A DNA stretch of 64,000 nt from CAYSUS01 sp964434165 (GTDB lineage: Bacteria; Planctomycetota; Planctomycetia; Pirellulales; Thermoguttaceae), in assembly GCA_964434165.1 (NCBI GenBank), contig CAYSUS010000036.1, positions 4,404 through 68,403 of the forward strand, written 5' to 3'. Shown piece after piece: positions 9,739-19,231 of the stretch. Position numbers and translations under genes: made by a program. The notes beneath the pieces are model-generated. The model had not been told where the DNA came from, did not search any database, and saw only the letters and a program-made list of their open reading frames with translations. The first letter of the stretch is position 1. The number at the start of each line of letters is the position of its first letter.

Positions 9739-11064
9739 ATGTCCGACGTCGTCGTTCGAGCCGAAAACCTGGGCAAGCGCTACCGCCTGGGCGAGCTGGT
9801 CGGCTATCGCACGCTCCGCGAGAGCCTTGGCAGTTGGGCGGCCGCCCCCGCCCGGTGGTTGCGCACCGGGGTGCGCAGGGCAAGTGGATCGGACCGCGCC
9901 GACCCCCATCACGTCTGGGCCCTGAAGGACGTCTCCTTCGAGGTCCGCCGCGGCGAGGTGCTGGGCATCATCGGCCGCAACGGGGCCGGCAAGAGCACCC
10001 TGCTGAAGATCCTCACGCGGATCACCAAGCCCACCACGGGCCGGGCGGCGATCCGCGGCCGCGTGGGCAGCCTGCTGGAGGTGGGCACCGGCTTCCACCC
10101 CGAGCTGACCGGGCGCGAGAACGTATTCTTAAACGGCGCCATCCTCGGCATGCGCCGCGCCGAGATCATGCGCAAGTTCGACGAGATCGTCGACTTTTCC
10201 GGCGTCCAGCGCTTCCTCGACACCCCGGTCAAGCGCTACTCCAGCGGCATGCGCGTTCGGCTGGCCTTTGCGGTCGCCGCGCACCTCGATCCGGAGATTC
10301 TGCTGATCGACGAGGTCCTGGCCGTGGGGGACGCGGAGTTTCAGAAGAAGTGCCTGGGGAAGATGGGGGAGGTGGCTACGGAGGGGCGCACGGTGTTGTT
10401 TGTGAGCCACAATATGGCGGCGGTCGAATCGCTCTGCTCCCGCTGTGTCGTTCTCGACTCCGGCGGTCTCACGTTGTCTGCGGCGCCGCGAGATGCGCTT
10501 GAGCATTACTTGGCGAGAGCCGTTGCTAAGAGCAGTGAAGTGAACCTCACTGGTGCCGTTCGCGCTAAAGGGAATTCGGATCGCATCTTTCGATCGGCGC
10601 GCCTGGAGAATAGCGCAGGTATCGCAACCACGCAGTTCCGGCCGGGCGACGCGGTGGTTTTGCGCTTCGTTGTCGCGATTCCGAAGGAGCCTCGCGGAGT
10701 GAGAATTGGCATCGGCGTAAACAACAGCCTGGGGGAGCGGCTTTTCACGGTAGACAGTTCCCTGAATGCTGTGACGGTTCCCGTGGCCAAAGGACTGCAA
10801 GTCCTAGTCTGTCATCTCGCCAGCGTTCCACTCGTACCTGGTCGGTATGCAATCACACTCGGTCTTTCGACCGCGAACGGCATAACCGAGCTTCTAAGAG
10901 ACGTCATGTCCTTCTCCATTGAAGATGCCGATTTCTTCGGCGTCGGCATTGCCCCACGGCGCCACGCCGGGCATTGGTTGATGAAGGCCGAGTGGCAGAA
11001 TGTGACGGCTGCCGAGCGATCGGTGAACAGCCGGTCCTTGACGCCGGATTCTCCGCACCGGTGA
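9739..11064 (+). CDS. wzt: ABC exporter ATPase with C-terminal glycan-recognition domain (Wzt-like)
   Basis: This 441-residue ATPase partners the permease 27 bases upstream. Walker A is GRNGAGKS at about 79-86, the signature is YSSGMRVRLAF at about 168-177, Walker B is ILLIDEVLAVGD ending near 198, and the switch histidine lies in FVSHNM near 224. Residues from about 265 to the end form the extra beta-sandwich domain (VLRFVVAIPKEPRGVRIGIGV) that in Wzt proteins binds the modified end of the O-polysaccharide and sets specificity. The DNA for the ATPase is very GC-rich, while the DNA for the C-terminal domain is clearly poorer (a 60-base row at 10021 is 77% GC, rows at 10501 and 10861 are 53% and 52%). 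This suggests a recombination joint inside the gene. Confidence 0.93.
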   Translation: MSDVVVRAENLGKRYRLGELVGYRTLRESLGSWAAAPARWLRTGVRRASGSDRADPHHVWALKDVSFEVRRGEVLGIIGRNGAGKSTLLKILTRITKPTTGRAAIRGRVGSLLEVGTGFHPELTGRENVFLNGAILGMRRAEIMRKFDEIVDFSGVQRFLDTPVKRYSSGMRVRLAFAVAAHLDPEILLIDEVLAVGDAEFQKKCLGKMGEVATEGRTVLFVSHNMAAVESLCSRCVVLDSGGLTLSAAPRDALEHYLARAVAKSSEVNLTGAVRAKGNSDRIFRSARLENSAGIATTQFRPGDAVVLRFVVAIPKEPRGVRIGIGVNNSLGERLFTVDSSLNAVTVPVAKGLQVLVCHLASVPLVPGRYAITLGLSTANGITELLRDVMSFSIEDADFFGVGIAPRRHAGHWLMKAEWQNVTAAERSVNSRSLTPDSPHR

Positions 11065-11143
11065 AGCGCGAAACAGTCCGATCGCGAGTGCATTCCTCGG
11101 GTAACGGAACGCTTAAGCAAACGCGCTCGATGAGAAATCGCTT

Positions 11144-11881
11144 ATGACGTGGTTGGTGAAGCGTCTGTTTCACATCCCCCTCTTCTTCTCGCGGCAAAGG
11201 GAGTCTGCGCGCTCAAAGCTCGTCGGCTCGCCGGTCGTGACAAGGGGCAGCGAGTGGTACGTTAACGAGCGCATCGTTGAACTCGCATACATTTCGAGTC
11301 ACCTTGGTTACGATGGGCTCGGAAAGCGAGTTCTCGATTTCGGCTGTGCACGAAGTCACCTGGCGATCCAGCTTGCATCTCTGGGGTTTGACGTCGTCGG
11401 GGTGGATCTTCGCCCCTACGCGCTCGCTCACCCCCGGCTGGATGTTTTCGAAGGCGACATCCTTAGCTTTGCGGACGACATAGGGTTCGATTGGATTACG
11501 TGCGTTTCCGTGCTGGAACACGTGGGGTGTGGTGCCTACGGCGACGTCCGCTCTGGCAACAAGCGCGAAGTAGTCGCGCGGAAACTCGTTTCCCTTCTGA
11601 AGCCGGGGGCGAACCTCCTGGTAACCGTCCCTTGTGGTCTTCCGCATCAGGAGGAGTTCTTCTCCAGCCTTACGCCCGACGAGGTCCGGGCATTATTCCA
11701 ATCGCCGCAGACAACCTTGATGGAAAGCAGGTTCTTCAAACGACTCGACTTCAAGCATTGGCAACCGTGCGGTGAACGCGAGGTCGTCGGGATGTCGAAC
11801 TCCACGCGTGATCGCGGTCCTACGGGCGTCAACGCCATCGGTTGCTTTGCGTGGCGAAAGGATGGTCCCAGTCGTGCCTGA
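11144..11881 (+). CDS. Class I SAM-dependent methyltransferase
   Basis: The product is 245 residues. The SAM-binding motif I is VLDFGCARSHLAIQLASLG (from about residue 63), with the acidic loop VVGVDLRPY and the post-motif region ITCVSVLEHVG characteristic of class I methyltransferases. LLKPGANLLVTVP is the usual strand 5 segment. The substrate is unknown. Next to Wzm/Wzt and glycosyltransferases it could O-methylate a glycan or cap the chain, as methyltransferases do in some Wzt-dependent systems. The moderate GC content matches the following genes rather than the preceding ATPase domain. Confidence 0.85.
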   Translation: MTWLVKRLFHIPLFFSRQRESARSKLVGSPVVTRGSEWYVNERIVELAYISSHLGYDGLGKRVLDFGCARSHLAIQLASLGFDVVGVDLRPYALAHPRLDVFEGDILSFADDIGFDWITCVSVLEHVGCGAYGDVRSGNKREVVARKLVSLLKPGANLLVTVPCGLPHQEEFFSSLTPDEVRALFQSPQTTLMESRFFKRLDFKHWQPCGEREVVGMSNSTRDRGPTGVNAIGCFAWRKDGPSRA

Positions 11882-11920
11882 CCGAAAGCGGAATCGAGTG
11901 CGGCGCGTCGATCGAGTTGA

Positions 11921-12757
11921 ATGGAGCGACGGCCATTAGCCACGCTTCCTCAGTATTGGTCCGTGTCTCGCGGTAGGGCAGTGGACGTTGAGAGCACATC
12001 ACGCATGCGTGTTCGGGAGTGGAATACGCTTGGCCCTTACCTGCTGTACCGGCGACACCTCTTTGCCTATGAAGAGGCGTGCAGACGTGCCGGCCGGTGG
12101 CGGACCGCGCTCGATATTGGCTGCGGTGTGGGCTACGCCCTGGAGTTGCTTCGGCAAGGCGGCGCGAGAGTCATTGCCACCGACCTTGCCAGGAAACCAC
12201 TTCAGGGGGCTCTCCGATCCGGGCCGGTGTGGGCGGTCCAAGCCGACGCCACACGTCTGCCGCTCCCGGACAAATCGGTGGACTTGGTAACCGCGTTCCA
12301 GTTGATCGAGCATGTGCCACGAGATGGGGCCTTGCAGATTCTCCGCGAAATCCGTAGGGTGCTCCGACCAGGCGGCAAAGGCTTCGTGACGACCCCCAAC
12401 GCTCGCTGGCGGCTTCTTCCCGGCCAGAGCCCGTGGAATCCTTTTCATGTTCTGGAGTATCGACCCCGGTCCATTCGTGGCCTATGCCGTCGCGCGGGAA
12501 TCGACGACGGGTCGATCTTCGGCATCGTAGGTCGGCAAGGGGCGCAGGAGATCGAGCAGGATCGCGTGCGCCAAGACCCTTTGAGCGTGTGGCTGCGTCT
12601 TCCTAAAGGCATTTGTCGCCGCCTTCCCGGGAGGAAGGTCACCTTGCCTTGTCATCCGGGTGTGCCAGTAACGCCGGAAGCCACGCAGATGCAGTGGCAT
12701 GCGGTGGTTGACGACTACTCGCTGGGATTGGACTTCTTCATCGAACTTGTCCGCTGA
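11921..12757 (+). CDS. Class I SAM-dependent methyltransferase (Methyltransf_11 type)
   Basis: The product is 278 residues. Motif I is ALDIGCGVGYALELL (about 63-77), and VWAVQADATRLPLPDKSVDLV and FQLIEHVPRDGALQILREI follow in the order expected for UbiE/Methyltransf_11 enzymes. RRVLRPGGKGFVTTPN completes the core. The C-terminal 90 residues (SVWLRLPKGICRRLPGRK) are not recognised. The closest relative by eye in this window is the methyltransferase at 30288, which shares the TTPN-(WR/RS)-RLFP-Q-PWN-FHV arrangement. A glycan O-methyltransferase is the likeliest role. Confidence 0.85.
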   Translation: MERRPLATLPQYWSVSRGRAVDVESTSRMRVREWNTLGPYLLYRRHLFAYEEACRRAGRWRTALDIGCGVGYALELLRQGGARVIATDLARKPLQGALRSGPVWAVQADATRLPLPDKSVDLVTAFQLIEHVPRDGALQILREIRRVLRPGGKGFVTTPNARWRLLPGQSPWNPFHVLEYRPRSIRGLCRRAGIDDGSIFGIVGRQGAQEIEQDRVRQDPLSVWLRLPKGICRRLPGRKVTLPCHPGVPVTPEATQMQWHAVVDDYSLGLDFFIELVR

Positions 12758-12791
12758 TGCAACGATCCGTCCGAATCTCTGTGCGTGAAGA

Positions 12792-13943
12792 ATGAGTCCC
12801 CTGCCTCGAATTGCGATTTGTCAGCCCAACATCATATTTGGGGGGCGGCTGCGAGTCATCGTGTCGATGATCGAAGTCCTTAACAGTTTGCGAATCACAC
12901 CGGACGTTCTTACATGGCGGATGCCTGCCGACCGCAACGACCTCGAGACTCGCTATGAGAAGACCTTGGAGTTCGTCGTCAGAAGACCGCCACTTCGCTG
13001 TAGGCTGGATCAGGACTGGTCGATAGTTGTGTTCAACAACATTGTTCGCCGGACCGCCCGCAACTACGACGTATTGATCGACTCGAGCAACAGCTTTCTG
13101 GGGCTGCCTTCCGATCGAGTGATGAGCTTTATGCATTTTCCCAGAAAAGCGAGGATCGACTCGGGAGTCCCTGACATCCACGAGCCGGACCGTCCCTTTC
13201 CGCGAGGGCTACTTCCGAAACTAAGACGCTCGGCCTTGCGGCTGATCTACAACAGGAAGTGGACCGCACCGCGCTACGGGGTTGTGTGTATATCGGACTT
13301 CACGAGACGTGCCGTGAAGGAGACCTTCGCGATCGACGAAGACTTCCCGGTCATTTACCCGCCGGTCGAAGTCCGAGCCGTGCTGAACGAATCGCCGGAA
13401 CGCCACCGAGAAGTGGCCAGCTTGGCGCGGTTCACACGCGGCAAGAAGCAAGTCGAGCAGATTGAGATCGCGAAGGAATTGCCGGAGTTCGACGTGCATC
13501 TAATGGGATTTGCGGATACCAACCGCGCCTACTACCGCAGCTGCGTGGAGAAGGCTAGTGAACCTGGCGTCGGCAACGTACATCTCCACCCGAATGCCTC
13601 ACACAGCGACGTCGTCGAGCGCCTTCGGCGGTCCAAGTACTTCCTTCATACCATGATCAATGAGCCGTTCGGTATCTCGACGGTACAGGCGATCGCGAGT
13701 GGATGCATTCCCATTGTGCACGATTCCGGTGGCCAGAAGGAAGTTGTCCCGGACCCTCGGCTGCGCTATTCTGATATCCGAGAAGTCCCGCAGAAGATCC
13801 GGGAGGTCGAGGGAATGGGCAGGAAGGAGGTGCATGAACTGGTGCGCCGGCTGCAGGATCACGTTGTCGAGAGTTACGACGAGGAGGTTTTCCGCGCGCG
13901 GTTTCGAGAGTACCTTCTTGAACGGCTGCCCATTCCCATCTGA
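12792..13943 (+). CDS. GT4-family glycosyltransferase
   Basis: The product is 383 residues with two GT-B Rossmann domains. The N-terminal acceptor loop is GGRLRVIVSMIEVL. The C-terminal donor domain ends with EPFGISTVQAIASGCIPIVHD, where E291 of the E-X7-E motif binds the nucleotide-sugar phosphate. The sequence resembles the ALG11-like branch of GT4 (HLHPNASHSDVVERLRRSKYF). It probably adds one sugar to a lipid-linked glycan on the cytoplasmic face. The donor cannot be read from sequence. The next gene begins 10 bases after the stop. Confidence 0.87.
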   Translation: MSPLPRIAICQPNIIFGGRLRVIVSMIEVLNSLRITPDVLTWRMPADRNDLETRYEKTLEFVVRRPPLRCRLDQDWSIVVFNNIVRRTARNYDVLIDSSNSFLGLPSDRVMSFMHFPRKARIDSGVPDIHEPDRPFPRGLLPKLRRSALRLIYNRKWTAPRYGVVCISDFTRRAVKETFAIDEDFPVIYPPVEVRAVLNESPERHREVASLARFTRGKKQVEQIEIAKELPEFDVHLMGFADTNRAYYRSCVEKASEPGVGNVHLHPNASHSDVVERLRRSKYFLHTMINEPFGISTVQAIASGCIPIVHDSGGQKEVVPDPRLRYSDIREVPQKIREVEGMGRKEVHELVRRLQDHVVESYDEEVFRARFREYLLERLPIPI

Positions 13944-13953
13944 CCGCACAGCG

Positions 13954-14811
13954 ATGTTCTTTGTCGTTAGCGCCGGCCGTAGCGGGAGCAAGACCATCGC
14001 CGCCGCCTTGAACGGTCTGCCGGGCTGCAGGTGCGTGCACCACGCGAAGCCTGAACTCGTTTTCGAGTCCGCAGAGTTCTTCTGTGGAACTCATCCGCGC
14101 GAGCACATCGCGCAGACGCTTCGCGAGACACGCCCCGCGGGGAACGGCATGGAAGCGTATGGCGAAGCCAATCTCCAGTACACTCTGATAGTGCCGATCT
14201 TGTGCGAGGTCTTTCCCGATTGCAAGTTCATTTGGATCATCCGCGACGGCCGTGATCAGGTCGCCTCCACCTTCTACCGAGGTTGGTATGATCCGGACGT
14301 CGATCCGCAACGGAATCCGCGTTGGTCGAGGGCCCGACTGTGCGGCGACCGGACGGGCGATTTCACGCCTCGGGGTTGGGCGCGTTTGACGCCTTTTCAG
14401 AGATGCTCCTGGCAGTGGCGGAAGTTCAACCTCATTGCCGAGGATAGTCTTGCGAAGCTGCCGGAATCCCGGTGGCGTAAGGTCCGGCTCGATCAACTCA
14501 AGTTGGCCCTGCCGGAGTTGGCCGAGTTCGTCGGCGCGAGCAGCCGGGACGGCCGTGTTGAGAAACTCAATACCGCTCGTCAACCCGTCGACTACTGGCA
14601 GAACTGGACCGGCGAACAACGCCAGCAATTCGAGGAGATCTGTGGCACGGAAATGGACCGCTGGTTCCCCGAGTGGCGCGACCCGGACGGAACGTGGAAT
14701 GTCATCCCCCACGAGCAGCCCGACCATCCGGGCCAGATCACGCGGGCGTGGCGCCGCATCAAGCGCCTTCCTGGCGTCGCGCGGTTGGCGCGCCGACTAT
14801 GGGGGGTGTAG
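13954..14811 (+). CDS. Sulfotransferase
   Basis: The product is 285 residues. The PAPS 5'-phosphosulfate loop is SAGRSGSKTIA (about residues 6-16) and the 3'-phosphate-binding segment is WIIRDGRDQVAS with R97. Both are in the usual order for sulfotransferase_3-like enzymes. The start at 13954 directly follows the GT4 gene and places the PAPS loop at the N-terminus as expected; earlier in-frame starts run through the preceding gene. The likely substrate is a sugar hydroxyl in the surface polysaccharide. The gene overlaps or abuts the start of the next one. Confidence 0.85.
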   Translation: MFFVVSAGRSGSKTIAAALNGLPGCRCVHHAKPELVFESAEFFCGTHPREHIAQTLRETRPAGNGMEAYGEANLQYTLIVPILCEVFPDCKFIWIIRDGRDQVASTFYRGWYDPDVDPQRNPRWSRARLCGDRTGDFTPRGWARLTPFQRCSWQWRKFNLIAEDSLAKLPESRWRKVRLDQLKLALPELAEFVGASSRDGRVEKLNTARQPVDYWQNWTGEQRQQFEEICGTEMDRWFPEWRDPDGTWNVIPHEQPDHPGQITRAWRRIKRLPGVARLARRLWGV

Positions 14812-14819
14812 AGAAGGGC

Positions 14820-16223
14820 ATGGTGATCGGCACGCGGGATGCCGAGCGATCTTGCTCGGCTGCTGCTGTGCTTCAAGGCGTCGGTTGCGACCCGCGCGTC
14901 GCGTACGCGACTACCGCGCTTCTTGGGGACGTCGCTACGTCGAACTCGTCATGTCCGGCTTGGCTGTCGTACGGCGAGGCGGAGGCCGGACAAATGCCCC
15001 GGCGCGTGCGGATCGTTCCCAGCGGCTTCTTCGACCGCGTGTACGGCCGGCCGGAATCGCTTCCGGCGCCGCCCCTAGAGGAGATCGAAGGCGTGCCGCT
15101 GCTGTTCGGCAAGCCGGTCGTGGAGCGAGTCCGAGACACCCTCGTCGTCCACGCCGATCTCGTCGCCTCCGCCTACTTCCTGCTGACGCGGTACGAGGAA
15201 TGGATCCGCCCCGGCGTGCGTGACGAGCACGGCCGGTTTCCCGGCAAAGAGTCGCTCCCCTATCGGGCGGGCTTCCTCGACCGGCCCATCGTCGATGAGT
15301 ACGGTGCCCTGCTGCGACGCTGGGCCCGGGAGATGGGGATCGACGCGCCCGAGCCGAAACGGAAGTTCTCGGTGCTTCTGACGCACGACGTGGACAGCCT
15401 GGGCCGGTGCCCCCGCTGGCATCAAGCAGCAGGGCCCCTCGTCCGAGCGATGCTGCTTCGGCAGCGCTGGAATTCGGCCGTTCGCGATGCCCTTGTCTCG
15501 GCCGGGCTGCGACGCCACGCGCACGACAATCTGGCTGACGTGCTCGCGATGGATCGAGAGCTTGTCGATCGAGCCCCGGATCGGGTTCGCCGGCTGTTCT
15601 TCTTTCCCGCAGGCGGGGAGGATTCTGCGGATCCCACCTGGTGTCGCCTCAGCGACCGCCGCGTGCGGCGGGCGATGATCGAGGTCTGCGAATCCGGGGC
15701 CGAGGTGGCCCTGCACGCCAGCTACGAAGCCGGAGTGCGCCCCCAACGGATTGCCGGAGAGAAACGGCGACTGGAGCAGGTTCTGGGCAGGCCCTTGAGC
15801 AAGAATCGCCACCACTTCCTGGCTTGGCGAGAGACGCGGGACGGGCGCCAGTTGCGCTCCGCAGGAATCACGTGGGACAGCACGCTCGGGTACGCGGACG
15901 CCGTCGGGTTCCGCCTGGGCACGTGCCGTCCTGTCCCACTCTTCGATCCCGCTGCCCGGGAACTGCTGGACATCGAGGAGCATCCGCTCGTCGTCATGGA
16001 CAATACGCTCTCGGCGCCGAAGTACATGGGTCTTGGCGAGAAGGAAGCGTTCGATCGCGTGGCTCGACTGATGGAGGCGACTCGCCGACACGGAGGCGAG
16101 TTCGTCATGCTCTGGCACAATACGCGCCTTGCCCAAGACGGGGGCGGGTATCATCGGGGGCTCTATGCTCGCCTGCTCTCGCACCTGGCAGAACTCCTTA
16201 CGCATTGCGGGGAGTCGACTTGA
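14820..16223 (+). CDS. Polysaccharide-deacetylase-like (NodB-fold, WbmS-like) protein
   Basis: The product is 467 residues from the ATG at 14820; an ATG at 14799, overlapping the previous gene, is an alternative. The N-terminal half (about 1-180, with FDRVYGRPESLPAPP and ASAYFLLTRYEEW) matches the domain found before deacetylase domains in WbmS-like proteins. The catalytic domain starts with SVLLTHDVDSLGRCPRW, giving the metal-binding pair near D190/D192, and later shows VALHASYEAG with H299. These correspond to NodB motifs 1 and 2, although motif 2 differs from the usual HSXXH. It may remove an acetyl group from a polymer, or be an inactive relative. It sits among GTs and a sulfotransferase. 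Confidence 0.72.
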   Translation: MVIGTRDAERSCSAAAVLQGVGCDPRVAYATTALLGDVATSNSSCPAWLSYGEAEAGQMPRRVRIVPSGFFDRVYGRPESLPAPPLEEIEGVPLLFGKPVVERVRDTLVVHADLVASAYFLLTRYEEWIRPGVRDEHGRFPGKESLPYRAGFLDRPIVDEYGALLRRWAREMGIDAPEPKRKFSVLLTHDVDSLGRCPRWHQAAGPLVRAMLLRQRWNSAVRDALVSAGLRRHAHDNLADVLAMDRELVDRAPDRVRRLFFFPAGGEDSADPTWCRLSDRRVRRAMIEVCESGAEVALHASYEAGVRPQRIAGEKRRLEQVLGRPLSKNRHHFLAWRETRDGRQLRSAGITWDSTLGYADAVGFRLGTCRPVPLFDPAARELLDIEEHPLVVMDNTLSAPKYMGLGEKEAFDRVARLMEATRRHGGEFVMLWHNTRLAQDGGGYHRGLYARLLSHLAELLTHCGEST

Positions 16224-16306
16224 GCGCCCGCGGCGGAGCGATTCACCACGCGTCGCAGCTCCACGCGCGTAGCGACTCCGGTTCGCCCCGGAAGCGCGGC
16301 ATTAGA

Positions 16307-17428
16307 ATGCGGATCGCCTACATCTTTCCGGAAAACGTCGGCCGGGCGAGCGGCGTGCTCAAGAAGGTCCTGGGCCAGGTGCGGACCTGGCTGGCCATTG
16401 GCCACGAGGTCAAGTTGTTCTGCGTTTCGCAGCGGGGAGAGGTCTGGAACGGCCTCCGCGCCGTGCCCGCGGAGGTCTTCTTCTTCGCAAGGCTATGGCA
16501 TTTGTTCCGTGCCTACCGGGAAATGGCCCGTGCGGTGGCGGCGTGGCGGCCCGACGTACTCTATCTTCGCTACGGGCTTTACGCGCCGGCCCTGGGGCGC
16601 CTGGGACAGCGATACCCGCTGGTGCTGGAGATCAACAGCAACGACGTTGTGGAACGGCTCGAAGGGGCCCCGCTGTCCATCCGCGCTTACAGAAGGCTGA
16701 CCCGCGGGTTCCTGCTGGAACGGGCGTGTGGACACGTGTTCGTTGCCGGGGGCGGCCTGCCGTCGCATCGCAGCTTCGCCCGATTCGCCAAGCCCCGTAT
16801 GGTGCTGGGCAACGGGATTGGCCTGGCCGACTACCCGACGTTTCCCGCGCCTCGGAACGAGCACCCCCGACTTCTGTTCGTCGGTACGCCGCGCCAGGCG
16901 TGGCACGGTCTGGACAAGATGCTCCACCTGGCGCGCGCGTGCCCGGACTGGCCCTTTCAGCTTGTCGGGCCGACCGGCGAGGGGATGAGCACGGGCCTGC
17001 CTCCCAACGTGAGCGCGCTGGGATACCTGGATCGATCGGAGTACGAGGACTCGCTGCGCAGCACGGACGTCGCGCTGGGGACGCTCGCCCTGCATCGCAA
17101 ACGGATGGACGAGGCCTCGCCGCTGAAGGTTCGGGAGTATCTCGCGTGCGGCCTGCCGACGATCATCGGCTACCGAGACACGGACTTTTCCGAGGAGCGT
17201 CCGTTCCTGCTGCAGCTTCCGAACACCGAGGACAACGTTGTTCGTCACCTTCCGGAGATCCGCGCGTTCGTCGATCGCGTGAAGGGGACGCGCGTGCCGC
17301 GCGAGGAGGTATCGCATCTGGATCTGGCGAACAAAGAACCGAAGCGTCTGGAGTTCCTGGCCGAGTTCGCCGGGGCCGGGGGTCGTCGAAGCGTTCGCCG
17401 CGAACGCGACTTGCGGAGCCCGGTCTAG
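16307..17428 (+). CDS. GT4-family glycosyltransferase
   Basis: The product is 373 residues. The start at 16307 gives MRIAYIFPENVGRASGVLKK, a normal GT4 N-terminus; the same frame is open further upstream but only through the previous gene. Donor-domain features are LLFVGTPRQAWHGLDKML and EASPLKVREYLACGLPTII, with E269 in the nucleotide-sugar site. The hexose donor is unknown. The downstream gene starts at a GTG three bases after this stop, implying one transcript. Confidence 0.86.
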   Translation: MRIAYIFPENVGRASGVLKKVLGQVRTWLAIGHEVKLFCVSQRGEVWNGLRAVPAEVFFFARLWHLFRAYREMARAVAAWRPDVLYLRYGLYAPALGRLGQRYPLVLEINSNDVVERLEGAPLSIRAYRRLTRGFLLERACGHVFVAGGGLPSHRSFARFAKPRMVLGNGIGLADYPTFPAPRNEHPRLLFVGTPRQAWHGLDKMLHLARACPDWPFQLVGPTGEGMSTGLPPNVSALGYLDRSEYEDSLRSTDVALGTLALHRKRMDEASPLKVREYLACGLPTIIGYRDTDFSEERPFLLQLPNTEDNVVRHLPEIRAFVDRVKGTRVPREEVSHLDLANKEPKRLEFLAEFAGAGGRRSVRRERDLRSPV

Positions 17429-17430
17429 CG

Positions 17431-19161
17431 GTGCGAGGTCAGTTCGTCGGACTCGCCGCGCGTTCGGAGGAGGCGATGGCGCCGGACCGCGTGCCGGAGC
17501 CGCTAGTCGACCTGCCGGCGGAAGGGGTTCTCCGCGCGGAGAGCGGACTCTGTCAGCGGGGCGCGCCGTTGAAGTTCCAGCAGGACAAGGTGTTCGCCGA
17601 AGACGACGACGCTTTGATGTGTGTGGACTCGCTTCTGCTCAATGCGAAGGAACTGCGCGCGCGGCACTCGGTCGACGACAACTTCGCATTATGGAGAACC
17701 GTGCTGATCCCCAAGGGCGGGGAGTGTCTCGGTTCGCTCCGCGGGAGCTTCGCCGGCGTCGTGTTCGACAAGCGCGCCGGGACGTGGCTTCTCTTCACGG
17801 ACCATCTGGGTACCAAGCAGCTCTTCTACCACTGGGATGAGGCGAAGGGGCTCCTGCTGTTCGCGTCCGATCTTGGCCTACTCGTCCGCGCCATGCGGCG
17901 GTGCGGCTACACGCCGTCGCTGAGCGAGACCGGTGCGTATCAGTTGCTGCATTACGGCTACATGCTGGGCGACCACACGCTGGTCGAGGGAGTGCATCGG
18001 CTCGCGCCGGGAAGCATACTCACCTTCGACGGCGCGGAAGTGGGCATCCGGCAGTACTTCCGGCTGGATAACACGCCGGATCGCGGCCTGTCGGAAGCGG
18101 ATTGCGTCCAACGGCTGCACGAGTTGTTCTCCCTCGCGATCAAGCAGGAGTACGACAAGGACCGCGAGTGCGGGTATCGTCACGTCGCCACGCTGAGCGG
18201 CGGGCTTGACTCCCGCATGAACGTCTTCTACGCCAAGAGCCTGGGGTACGAGGACGTGGTGGCCGTGACGTTTTCGCAGAGCGGCTACCACGATGAGCGG
18301 ATCGCGCGCCGAATCGCTCGCGATCTGCAGCTTCCGTTTCTCTTTCATAGCTTGGACCGCGGCGACTACCTGCGTGACGTCGAATCGCCCGTGGCGGCGA
18401 ATGGCGGCCTGGTGACTTATGCCGGTTCAGCGCACATGCTGTCGATGCTTCGTCTGCTCAATTGGCGAGACCTGGGTCTGCTGCACTCCGGGATGCTCGG
18501 CGACGCCATCATGGGGACGTATCTCCGAGGTCCGAGGCAGGAGACGCCGAGAGAGCTATCGAGCGTCTATTCGCCTTTGCTGGCGGACCGGGTCCGGGAC
18601 ACCGCCCATCGCATCGCCGGGGAGTATGCGAACAACGAGCTGTTCAGGTTCTACAGCCGCGGTGTCAACTCCATTCTCAACGGGTATTGGACTGCGCAGC
18701 GATTCACCGAGATTGCGTCGCCGTTTCTTCATGTGGACGTGCTTGCGTTCGTGATGACTGTCCCGCCAGAGATGAGATACCGGGGACTGCTCTACAGGAA
18801 GTGGATGGCAGCGCATCGTCGCGACGCGATGCGGTACGTCCACGAGCGAACCGGGTGCAGGCCCGACACCCCGCGTCCACTCGAGCGCATATTGGCCCGT
18901 CTTCGGACCGTGCGTAGTGTCCTCGGCCAGGTTTCGGGGTTGTCGCCGCAGTACTCGATGAATCCTTTCGACTTCTGGTTCAAGACGAATCCCAGGTTGC
19001 GCGAAGCGCTGAATGGTTGGTTCGATAGCCATGTGTCGCTGCTTCGTGGACGCTCGCAACTAGTGCAAGACTGCCAGGCACGGTTCGAGCAGGGCAGTGT
19101 ACGTGAGAAGCAGCTATCTGTGACGTTGTTGGCGGCCATGAAGGCACACCAACTGAATTGA
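17431..19161 (+). CDS. Asparagine-synthase-like amidotransferase lacking the catalytic cysteine
   Basis: The product is 576 residues from a GTG three bases after the preceding stop. The N-terminus reads (M)RGQFVGLA, which aligns with the (M)CGIVGL of class II glutamine amidotransferases but has Arg instead of the nucleophilic Cys. The glutaminase-like domain is otherwise recognisable (GSFAGVVFDKRAGTWLLFTD, GTKQLFYH, LLLFASDLGLLVRA). The synthetase domain has the PPi loop LSGGLDSRMN with S256-D260. Members inside polysaccharide clusters are thought to amidate uronic acids or related groups. With no Cys2 this one may use free ammonia or be catalytically changed. If GTG is not the start, the first ATG would remove this whole segment. 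Confidence 0.85.
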   Translation: MRGQFVGLAARSEEAMAPDRVPEPLVDLPAEGVLRAESGLCQRGAPLKFQQDKVFAEDDDALMCVDSLLLNAKELRARHSVDDNFALWRTVLIPKGGECLGSLRGSFAGVVFDKRAGTWLLFTDHLGTKQLFYHWDEAKGLLLFASDLGLLVRAMRRCGYTPSLSETGAYQLLHYGYMLGDHTLVEGVHRLAPGSILTFDGAEVGIRQYFRLDNTPDRGLSEADCVQRLHELFSLAIKQEYDKDRECGYRHVATLSGGLDSRMNVFYAKSLGYEDVVAVTFSQSGYHDERIARRIARDLQLPFLFHSLDRGDYLRDVESPVAANGGLVTYAGSAHMLSMLRLLNWRDLGLLHSGMLGDAIMGTYLRGPRQETPRELSSVYSPLLADRVRDTAHRIAGEYANNELFRFYSRGVNSILNGYWTAQRFTEIASPFLHVDVLAFVMTVPPEMRYRGLLYRKWMAAHRRDAMRYVHERTGCRPDTPRPLERILARLRTVRSVLGQVSGLSPQYSMNPFDFWFKTNPRLREALNGWFDSHVSLLRGRSQLVQDCQARFEQGSVREKQLSVTLLAAMKAHQLN

Positions 19162-19231
19162 GATCCGATGCATCATAAGGCCGCGCGTCTGCGAGGCGCT
19201 GGACTCTGGCAGAGGATACGTTAGAGGGGCG

